Below are positions 23,389-29,242 of a stretch of 34,183 bases of DNA, in pieces. Both the position numbers and the translations under genes were made by a program. The notes under the pieces were generated by a model. That model saw nothing but the letters and a program-made list of their open reading frames with translations. It was not told the origin of the DNA and made no database searches. The stretch's first letter is position 1; each line of letters opens with the position of its first letter. The stretch covers positions 1-34,183 of the forward strand of contig JAJEIT010000060.1 of NCBI GenBank assembly GCA_022827945.1, given 5' to 3'. The DNA is from Dehalococcoidia bacterium (GTDB lineage: Bacteria; Chloroflexota; Dehalococcoidia; Tepidiformales; Tepidiformaceae).

Positions 23389-23909
23389 TGGGTGCCCTGG
23401 GCGGCCATTACGGTGGGCATGCCCTGCATGCCCCGGAGGGTGTTGATTTCGCCGCGGTGGCCGTTGAAGTGACCCATCATGTGGAGGGAGATGGCCTCGC
23501 CGACACTCTCGGTGCCGTTGCGAGCGGGGATCTCGCGTTCGAGGTCTTCGTCGGTGGCGCCGGCGAGGAACCGCGCGGTGCGCTCGAAGACGGCGTCCTG
23601 ATAGCCGGCGAGGGCGTCGATGTCGGCAACGCGAACCTGCCGGGCATCCTCGTCGGACATGCCGGTTCCGAAGCCGTCGAACGGCAGGCCGGTGCGACCG
23701 GCCCACTCCTCGCTCCAGACCTGCGGCTGGTCGCTCACGCGACTGACGATGAGGTCTTCGACACGAGAGGTGTGCCAGAGGCACCAGGCGATGGAGTGGC
23801 TGCCCTGCTCGGGGACGAAGTGGAGTTGCTCGTCGGTGCCGTTGCGGGCGTCGATCAGAGCGGCGTGCGTGAACTCAAGGCTGTGCTGGATAAATTCGAC
23901 GGTGCTCAT
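23385..23909 (-). CDS. DinB-family four-helix protein
   Basis: A 174-residue DinB/YfiT-fold protein. The start (MSTVEFIQHSLEFTHAALID) forms the first helix. The metal triad looks complete: H46 in WCLWHTSRVED, and H147 and H151 in LHMMGHFNGHRGEI. Family members are metal-binding proteins, some being thiol-dependent transferases (bacillithiol or mycothiol). The actual substrate is unknown. ATG 23909 is chosen because AGGGGGATG lies just upstream and the residues before it (from 23954) are not DinB-like. It follows the CDF gene by 71 bp on the same strand, so cotranscription is possible. Confidence 0.87.
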   Translation of the reverse strand: MSTVEFIQHSLEFTHAALIDARNGTDEQLHFVPEQGSHSIAWCLWHTSRVEDLIVSRVSDQPQVWSEEWAGRTGLPFDGFGTGMSDEDARQVRVADIDALAGYQDAVFERTARFLAGATDEDLEREIPARNGTESVGEAISLHMMGHFNGHRGEINTLRGMQGMPTVMAAQGTH

Positions 23910-23980
23910 GACATCCCCCTGGGGGCACGATCCTACCGGCGCGAGCCATCGCACGTGCGGGCGAGGAGGGGAGCGCCGGG

Positions 23981-25150
23981 CTAGGAGCCCGGCAACAGGT
24001 ACCGCAGCGATCCCCAGGTGTTCCGCTGTCCGACGATGCGGGACCGCTGGAGGAGGTGGTCGACGTGGTGGTCTTCATCGCACCCGTCGACGGACTCCTC
24101 CATCTGGATGGTGACGTGGGCGATGCCGAATTCCTCGTGCGCAATGCGCTTCATGGAGGTAAGCAAGCCGTCCTTATCGCCGCCATACGAGGGATCGATG
24201 AGGACGTGAGCGGTGAACGCGTCGCTCTGAGAGGTGATGGTCCAGGCGTGGACATCGTGGACGAGGGTGACGCCTTCGAGCTCCTCGATGTCGTTGCAGA
24301 GCTTGTAGACGTCGATGTGCTCGGGGGTCCCTTCGAGCAGCACGTGAACGACGCTGGTCATCAGGCCCCAGGAGCTGACGAGGATGAGCAGGCCGATGAC
24401 GATGCTGATGATGGGGTCGGCGATGTGCCAGCCAAGGGCGATGATGAGGACGGAGGAGACCACGACGCCGACCGAACCGAGCAGGTCGGCCATGACGTGC
24501 TGGAAAGCGCCCTCGGCGTTGAGGCTGTGCTCGGAGGAGCGGTGGAGGATGAAGGCGGCGGCGATGTTGACCGCGAGTCCGCCAAGGCCCACGAACAGTA
24601 CGGGCCAACCATCAACGTGGGCGCCTTCGGCGCCGAAGCGGTGATAGGCCTCGAAGCATATCCAGGCGACGATGATCCAGAGGGCGATAGCGTTGAGGAG
24701 GGCGGCGAGAATCTCGGTGCGGTAGAAGCCGAAGGTGCGCTCGGCGGAAGCGGCGCGCTCAGCGATCCACATCGCGAGCAGCGCGAGGCCGATGGCGGCG
24801 GCGTCAGTCGCCATGTGGCCGGCGTCGGCGAGGAGGGCAAGGCTGCCTGAGAGGATGCCGCCGACGATCTCGGCGACCATGTAGCCAGCGATCAGGACAA
24901 GGGCGAAGGTCAGGCTGCGGCGGCTGAGGCCTCGGAGATCGTGGGCGTGATCGTGATGGTCATGGCCGTGGTGGTCATGACCTTCGTGTCCGTGCTCGTC
25001 ATGTCCGTGCTCGGCGTGGTCGTGGGCATCATGGTCATGACCGTCATGGTCGTGTTCATCGTGGTCGTGGGCGTCGTGGTCGTGCTCGGCGTGGGCCTCA
25101 TGGTCGTGGTGATCGTGCCCTTCAGCTGCGGAACCTGATGCAGAAGACAT
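23981..25150 (-). CDS. cation diffusion facilitator (CzcD/ZitB-type) with very long His-rich N-terminus
   Basis: A 389-residue metal/proton antiporter. Residues ~12-71 hold about 27 histidines in HDHDxH-type repeats. Six membrane helices follow (LTFALVLIAGYMVAEIVGGI onward). The transport site shows two HxxxD pairs, LLADAGHMATD in TM2 and FQHVMADLLGS in TM5, the pattern of Zn-selective CDF proteins. The cytoplasmic C-terminal domain (VHDVHAWTITSQSDAFTAH) is the usual dimer and sensor domain, ending with a second His/Asp cluster (CDEDHHVDH). It exports Zn, or perhaps Co, Ni or Cd. A GAGGTGA ribosome site precedes ATG 25150. It lies downstream of the His/Cys repeat peptide on the same strand. 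Confidence 0.94.
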   Translation of the reverse strand: MSSASGSAAEGHDHHDHEAHAEHDHDAHDHDEHDHDGHDHDAHDHAEHGHDEHGHEGHDHHGHDHHDHAHDLRGLSRRSLTFALVLIAGYMVAEIVGGILSGSLALLADAGHMATDAAAIGLALLAMWIAERAASAERTFGFYRTEILAALLNAIALWIIVAWICFEAYHRFGAEGAHVDGWPVLFVGLGGLAVNIAAAFILHRSSEHSLNAEGAFQHVMADLLGSVGVVVSSVLIIALGWHIADPIISIVIGLLILVSSWGLMTSVVHVLLEGTPEHIDVYKLCNDIEELEGVTLVHDVHAWTITSQSDAFTAHVLIDPSYGGDKDGLLTSMKRIAHEEFGIAHVTIQMEESVDGCDEDHHVDHLLQRSRIVGQRNTWGSLRYLLPGS

Positions 25151-25226
25151 ACCCGCTCACCTCACAGACGACTGCTCCGGGATTCCTCGGGACGATACCG
25201 ACTTCCCACCGCCAATGATCACGGCA

Positions 25227-25255
25227 GGGGGCGCCCCCCAAAGAGGGGCGCCTCC
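25227..25255 (-). terminator. 11-bp G+C hairpin between His/Cys peptide and CDF genes
   Basis: GGCGCCCC (25230-25237) and GGGGCGCC (25245-25252) pair perfectly around a 7-nt loop. Three further outer pairs, including one G-U, bring the stem to 11 bp. There is no U-tract after it on the minus strand. It may be a partial terminator, an attenuator or an RNA-stability element, giving more peptide mRNA than CDF mRNA. Confidence 0.45.
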
Positions 25256-25304
25256 CTAACCGCACACTGTGGCGACTCTCTACCCCCGGAGCGGGGGCAA
25301 AGCG

Positions 25305-25532
25305 CTAGGCAGCGTGGTGCTCGTGCTCGTCACACTCATGCGGGTCGTGCACATGGCCGGGCTCGCCGTGGTGCTCGTGCTCATCGCACTCATGTGGGTC
25401 GTGCACATGGCCGACGTCACCGCCACCTTCGTGGTTGTGGTGCTCGTGGTCGTCGCACTCGTGGGGATCGTGCACGTGACCAGGGCCGCCGTGATGCTCG
25501 TGCTCGTCGCACTCATGGGTGTCGTGTGCCAT
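25305..25532 (-). CDS. 75-residue His/Cys repeat peptide, candidate metal-binding protein
   Basis: This short protein is four copies of a 14-residue unit, HVHDPHECDEHEHH with small changes (residues 1-14, 19-32, 42-55 and 60-73). The copies are separated by GGPG, NHEGGGDVG and GEPG linkers. Each copy has one Cys, and there are 24 His in total, so it can hardly be anything but a metal chelator (Zn, Ni or Co) or a buffer for the CDF exporter encoded next. It has no signal peptide or membrane helix, so it is probably cytoplasmic. Support for a real gene: a TAGGAG ribosome site just before ATG 25532, a TATAAC -10 about 35 nt upstream, and a composition that matches the CDF tail. The DNA repeats allow copy-number changes by slippage or recombination. 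Confidence 0.8.
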   Translation of the reverse strand: MAHDTHECDEHEHHGGPGHVHDPHECDDHEHHNHEGGGDVGHVHDPHECDEHEHHGEPGHVHDPHECDEHEHHAA

Positions 25533-25565
25533 ACAGGAACTCCTATCGTTTAGTGGCTATGTTTT

Positions 25566-25608
25566 GTTATACACGAGCACACCAGGACGACTTGAGAGAT
25601 AGTCTCTC
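25566..25608 (-). promoter_or_regulatory. promoter and possible metal-responsive operator of the His/Cys peptide gene
   Basis: On the minus strand TATAAC occupies 25571-25566, ending 33 nt before the ATG at 25532. About 22 nt further upstream, at the -35 position, lies an inverted repeat GAGAGA-TAG-TCTCTC (25594-25608) instead of a -35 hexamer. A poor -35 overlapped by a dyad is typical of promoters that need or are blocked by a regulator. A metal sensor is plausible from context but is not shown. Confidence 0.4.
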
Positions 25609-25756
25609 TCCGAGTTCCGGGCCCGGTCGAAGTCGTCCGCGCTCCACAGGCCGGGGCTGGAAACGCTCGCGAAAAGCGAACGGACGGAGGAGCCGGGGAC
25701 CAGCGCGAACCGGCAGACGCAGCGATAACATGAAAGTGGCATCGCGCGGGGTGGTG

Positions 25757-25762
25757 TATACT
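25757..25762 (+). promoter_or_regulatory. -10 element (TATACT) of the STAS/phosphatase/kinase operon
   Basis: TATACT matches the -10 consensus at five of six positions and stands out in this G+C-rich DNA. No good -35 lies 16-18 nt upstream, so an alternative sigma factor or activator may be used. It predicts a leader of about 240 nt before the STAS gene. Confidence 0.4.
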
Positions 25763-25943
25763 CCGCCGCCGCGGACCGCAGGTAACTCGTTCTCCCGGCG
25801 AGGAGCGCGAGGGGCCAACCGGACCACATAGAGAGTCGACACACTGAAGGCTGCGCCGAGCGCCGCCGGGGTGCATGGCTCGGTTTGGGTCGGGTGCGGA
25901 GAGTTGCAGATTCGCTCCGCGGAGCTCGAGAGAGGGAGACGCC

Positions 25944-25959
25944 ACGACCTACAGGTCGT
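25944..25959. repeat. 7-bp-arm palindrome in the leader of the signalling operon
   Basis: ACGACCT-AC-AGGTCGT is a perfect inverted repeat about 50 nt upstream of the STAS start. A 2-nt loop suits a protein-binding operator better than an RNA hairpin. A second weaker pair, GACTC (25961-25965) and GAGTC (25975-25979), follows directly. Confidence 0.4.
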
Positions 25960-26006
25960 AGACTCCACGATTACGAGTCGAAAGCACGGTTGAGGAGACG
26001 GACCAC

Positions 26007-26345
26007 ATGGCAATCAGCGCCGAACGGGAAGGCGGCACCGTCGTAGCCAAGGCCGATGGGCGAATCGATGGCTCCAATGCCAGCGAGTTCCAGGCGGACC
26101 TGCAAGCGGTGATCGAGGACAGCGACCAGGCGCTCATCCTGGACTTCGAAAGCGTCTCCTACATCAGCAGCGCCGGCCTGCGGGTCTTGCTGCTCACGGC
26201 GAAGACCCTGGAAGGGAACGGGGCGAAACTTGCGCTGTGCTCCCTCTCGGAGCCGATCCGCGAGGTGTTCCGCATCAGCGGGTTCGACAACATCATCCCG
26301 ATCCACGATTCCCAGGCCGAGGCGGCCGCAGCCATTAGCGGCTAG
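26007..26345 (+). CDS. STAS-domain anti-sigma factor antagonist
   Basis: A 112-residue single-domain STAS protein (RsbV/SpoIIAA/BtrV-like). It has LILDFESVSYISSAGLRVLL in the conserved helix, with S55 aligned to the phospho-serine of RsbV (two residues before the Gly). In partner switching the unphosphorylated form binds the kinase (here the RsbW-like gene) and frees its target, often a sigma factor. The PP2C protein encoded next should reactivate it by dephosphorylation. The start is ATG 26007 with GAGGAG and a 9-nt spacer. It is the first gene of a five-gene cassette and is preceded by a long leader. Confidence 0.93.
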   Translation: MAISAEREGGTVVAKADGRIDGSNASEFQADLQAVIEDSDQALILDFESVSYISSAGLRVLLLTAKTLEGNGAKLALCSLSEPIREVFRISGFDNIIPIHDSQAEAAAAISG

Positions 26346-26393
26346 CTCGCACCGACAACCGGAAGTGAGGGCTCGCCGAGGCGCACGCTGTCG

Positions 26394-27542
26394 ATGACGT
26401 ACAAAATTCTCGTAGTCGACGACGAACCCGATCTTGAGCCGCTGGTCTTGCAGCGGATGCGCCGGCATATCCGCCGCGGGCGCTACGAGTTTGTCTTTGC
26501 GCACAACGGCATTGAGGCCCTCGAGGAGCTCCAGGCCGACCCGGGGATCGACATGGTCGTCTCGGACATCAACATGCCCCGCATGGACGGCCTGACGCTG
26601 CTGGAGCAGATTCCGAACGTAAGTCCCGACATCCGCGCGATCATCGTCTCCGCCTACGGCGACATGGAGAACATCCGCACGGCCATGAACCGGGGCGCGT
26701 TCGACTTCGTCACGAAGCCCGTGGACTTCGACGACCTGCAGTTCACGATCGACCGCACGCTGGAGCACATCGAGCAGTGGCGGGAGGCGCTCAGCACCCG
26801 CGACAAGCTGGTGGCGCTGCAGAACGAGCTGGACGTCGCCAGCAAGATGCAGCAGTCAATCCTGCCGACAGCGTTCCCCAGCGGACCTTCCTACAAGATC
26901 TTCGGCACGATGCACCCGGCGAAGGATGTGGGTGGGGACTTCTTCGACGTCGTCCGGCTGGCAGACGAAAAGGTCGGGCTAGCGATCGCCGACGTTTCGG
27001 ACAAGGGCGTGCCGGCGGCCCTCTTCATGATGTCGAGCCGCACGCTGCTGAAGGGTTCGGCAATCGGAACCGAAGCGCCGGGCGATGTCCTGACGGAGGT
27101 CAACAACCTCCTGAACGAGGACGAAACCACCGGCATGTTCGTGACCATGCTGTACGCGGTGTACGACCCGGCGACGGGCGTGTTTACGTATGCGAGTGGT
27201 GGTCACGATCCGCCCCTCGTGGTTCGCGCCGACGGCAGTTCGGAGCTGAAGCCGCTGACGGGCGGCATTGCCCTGGGAGTGCTGGGAGGCTTCGAATACC
27301 GGCAGGACTCGTTCCAGCTAGAGCCCGGAGACACCGTCTGCCTCTACACGGACGGCGTGACCGAGGCGACGAATCAGCAGGGTGAGCTCATGGGGATTGA
27401 GGGGATCCAGGAGTTGTTTGCCTCCGCACCTCCCAAGGGTGCGGAGCAGTCCTGCATGGGCATGCTGAACAGGGTGTTGGAGTACACGGGCGAAGCCCCC
27501 CAACACGACGACATTACCTGCCTGACACTCCACCGGGATTGA
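26394..27542 (+). CDS. response-regulator receiver fused to PP2C/SpoIIE phosphatase
   Basis: A 382-residue protein. Residues 1-120 are a CheY-like receiver: acidic D9/D10, phospho-acceptor D58 in VVSDINMPRMDG, IIVSAYG and a lysine in FVTKPVDF. A coiled linker (STRDKLVALQNELDVASKMQQSIL) leads to a SpoIIE/RsbU-type PP2C domain. Its metal Asp residues are in DVGGDFFDVV, ADVSDKGVPAALFM and the C-terminal QHDDITCL. It should dephosphorylate the STAS protein when its receiver is phosphorylated by the histidine kinase at the end of the operon. It starts 48 bp after the STAS gene; the ribosome site is weak (GCCGAGGCG, far upstream). The RsbW-like gene begins 3 bp after its stop. Confidence 0.94.
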   Translation: MTYKILVVDDEPDLEPLVLQRMRRHIRRGRYEFVFAHNGIEALEELQADPGIDMVVSDINMPRMDGLTLLEQIPNVSPDIRAIIVSAYGDMENIRTAMNRGAFDFVTKPVDFDDLQFTIDRTLEHIEQWREALSTRDKLVALQNELDVASKMQQSILPTAFPSGPSYKIFGTMHPAKDVGGDFFDVVRLADEKVGLAIADVSDKGVPAALFMMSSRTLLKGSAIGTEAPGDVLTEVNNLLNEDETTGMFVTMLYAVYDPATGVFTYASGGHDPPLVVRADGSSELKPLTGGIALGVLGGFEYRQDSFQLEPGDTVCLYTDGVTEATNQQGELMGIEGIQELFASAPPKGAEQSCMGMLNRVLEYTGEAPQHDDITCLTLHRD

Positions 27543-27545
27543 GCA

Positions 27546-27965
27546 ATGGGCGCCACGCTCTCCATGGCGATCACGACAACCCGCGATGAGCTTGAGCGCA
27601 TCGCGGGGGCGATCGAGGACCTGGGACAGCAGGACGACTGGCCGGACGACCTCGTCTTCCGGGTGAACCTCGTGCTGGAGGAGCTGATCCTCAACATCAT
27701 GGATTACGGGGCGGAGGGCGGCGACCCGGACATCTCCCTCGTGATCGAGTCGGAGAGTGACTCGATCACGATCGACCTCAGCGACAGCGGCCGGCCCTTC
27801 GACCCCTTGACCGAGGCGCCCGAGCCGGACCTGACGGCGGCGGTGGAGGAGAGGCGCGTGGGGGGGCTGGGCGTCCATCTGACGAAGACGTTGATGGACG
27901 ACGTGCGCTACTCACACGAGAACGGCAGGAACCGCCTGAGCATCGTCACCCGCAAGGTGCGATGA
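27546..27965 (+). CDS. RsbW-like anti-sigma serine kinase (HATPase)
   Basis: A 139-residue GHKL ATPase. The N-box is LVLEELILNIMDYG (E46, N50), the G1 box is LSDSGRPFDP, and RRVGGLGVHLTKTL is the lid and G2 region. It lacks a His phospho-acceptor, so it is a stand-alone Ser/Thr kinase of the RsbW/SpoIIAB/BtrW type. It phosphorylates the STAS protein and otherwise sequesters a target. No sigma factor gene is in the window, so the target is encoded elsewhere or is not a sigma factor. Its TGA overlaps the ATG of the binding-protein gene (27962-27965), so the two are translated together. Confidence 0.92.
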   Translation: MGATLSMAITTTRDELERIAGAIEDLGQQDDWPDDLVFRVNLVLEELILNIMDYGAEGGDPDISLVIESESDSITIDLSDSGRPFDPLTEAPEPDLTAAVEERRVGGLGVHLTKTLMDDVRYSHENGRNRLSIVTRKVR

Positions 27966-29242
27966 GGCGACCGCGGTTCGGACGCGTCGCCTGGCTGGCA
28001 GGCGCCTGTTCTCTTCTCATCGCGTCTCTCCTGGCGCTCGGCTGCTCGGGAGGGGGCGGCAGCGGCGGGGCGACCGCGACGGCGACGGCCACGGCACCGG
28101 AAGCGGTCGACACGGGCCCCCCGGGCGTGTTCGACGACCGGGTGTTGTTCGGGCAATCGGCGGCGTTCAGCGGGCCCGCGCAGGAGCTCGGCAAGAACAT
28201 GCGGCTCGGGATCGAAGCGGCCTTCCACGAAGCCAACGAGAACGGCGGCGTCCACGGCCGGCGGCTCGAGCTCACGTCCATGGACGACGCCTACGAGCCG
28301 GAGGCGGCAATCGCCAACACACAGAACTTGATCGGGGAGGGGGTCTTCGCCCTGATCGGGGCGGTAGGCACGCCGACGTCCCGCTCCGCCACGCCAATCG
28401 CGGCGGCGGCAGGCGTGCCCTACATCGCGCCCTTTACGGGCGCAGGGTTCCTGCGCGACCCGGAGTGGGAGAACATCATCAACCTGCGGGCCTCCTACGC
28501 GCAGGAGACCGAGGAGATGGTGGAGCGATTGACGGTGGACCTGGGCGTCGAGCGGATCGCGATCCTGTACCAGGATGACTCGTACGGGCGCAGCGGCTAC
28601 AACGGCGTCCAGCAGGCGCTGGAGCGACGCGGCAGCGAAGCGGTGGCGGTGGGGCGGTACACGCGCAACACCTCGGCGGTGAAGGCGGCAGTGCTGGACA
28701 TCCAGGAAGGGAACCCCGAGGCGGTCATCATGATCGGCGCGTACCAGCCGATGGCGGAGTTCATCAAGTGGTCCCGCATCCTCGGGGTCGACTCCCTGTT
28801 CCTGAACGTCTCGTTCGTCGGCAGCACGGCGCTGGCGCAGGAGCTGGGAGCCGACGGCGTGGGCGTGCTGGTCACACAGGTCGTGCCCTTCCCGGAGGAC
28901 GACTCGCTGGCCGTGGTGGCGGCCTACCACCGCGCACTGGCGGCCTATGCGCCGGACGCCTCACCCGGCTTCGTCTCGCTTGAGGGCTACCTGGCGGGGC
29001 GCCTGGCGATTGCAGGACTGGAGAAATGCGGCCGCGATCTGGACCAGGCATGCTTCCTCTCCGCGCTGCGCGGGTCGGCGGCGCTGGACATCGAAGGATT
29101 CGCGCTGCAGTACGGGGCAGATGACAACCAGGGGTCGGACAAGGTATTCCTGACAGTCATCGGGCCCGGCGAGCAGTACCATGCCATTGAATCACTGCGC
29201 GAGATCGAGGCGCTGCGAGAGACAGAGTGGTTGAACGACTAA
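27962..29242 (+). CDS. lipoprotein periplasmic binding protein (Leu/Ile/Val, PBP type 1)
   Basis: A 426-residue secreted lipoprotein. Residues 1-28 are a lipoprotein signal with lipobox LALGC (lipidated C28), then a Gly/Ser/Thr-rich linker. The mature part is a type 1 periplasmic-binding fold: VLFGQSAAFSGPAQELGKNM, GIEAAFHEANENGGVHGRRL, DDAYEPEAAIANTQNLI, VPYIAPFTGAGFL and VSLEGYLAGRLAIAGLE. Such proteins bind amino acids, amides or small aromatics. No ABC permease or ATPase gene is nearby. It sits between an anti-sigma kinase and a histidine kinase gene, so it probably serves as the ligand sensor for the kinase, as TorT does for TorS. It overlaps the kinase gene by 16 nt. Confidence 0.9.
   Translation: MRRPRFGRVAWLAGACSLLIASLLALGCSGGGGSGGATATATATAPEAVDTGPPGVFDDRVLFGQSAAFSGPAQELGKNMRLGIEAAFHEANENGGVHGRRLELTSMDDAYEPEAAIANTQNLIGEGVFALIGAVGTPTSRSATPIAAAAGVPYIAPFTGAGFLRDPEWENIINLRASYAQETEEMVERLTVDLGVERIAILYQDDSYGRSGYNGVQQALERRGSEAVAVGRYTRNTSAVKAAVLDIQEGNPEAVIMIGAYQPMAEFIKWSRILGVDSLFLNVSFVGSTALAQELGADGVGVLVTQVVPFPEDDSLAVVAAYHRALAAYAPDASPGFVSLEGYLAGRLAIAGLEKCGRDLDQACFLSALRGSAALDIEGFALQYGADDNQGSDKVFLTVIGPGEQYHAIESLREIEALRETEWLND

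Larger units (their letters stand above)
25533..26006. other. divergent regulatory region without a gene
   Basis: A 474-bp spacer between the His/Cys peptide (-) and the STAS gene (+). Frames here give arginine/proline-rich, non-protein-like translations. It is less G+C-rich in places than the rest of the window. It holds a TATAAC -10 for the peptide, a TATACT -10 for the signalling operon, two inverted repeats and a leader of about 240 nt. Confidence 0.6.

Noticed and set aside
25318-25532. Repeated DNA units that could suggest a CRISPR or satellite array
   Set aside because: The units differ in spacing, keep one reading frame and encode the His/Cys repeats, so they are coding repeats.
24941-25553. 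Very hydrophobic plus-strand frames (Val/Met-rich) at 24941-25138 and 25269-25553 that look like membrane peptides
   Set aside because: They are the antisense of the His-rich codons (CAC/CAT/GAC read as GTG/ATG/GTC) of the CDF tail and the repeat peptide. The hydrophobicity is a by-product, and no ribosome sites support them.
27962-29242. Reading the binding protein as part of an ABC amino-acid importer
   Set aside because: No permease or ATPase gene lies on either side; its neighbours are signalling genes with overlapping ends.
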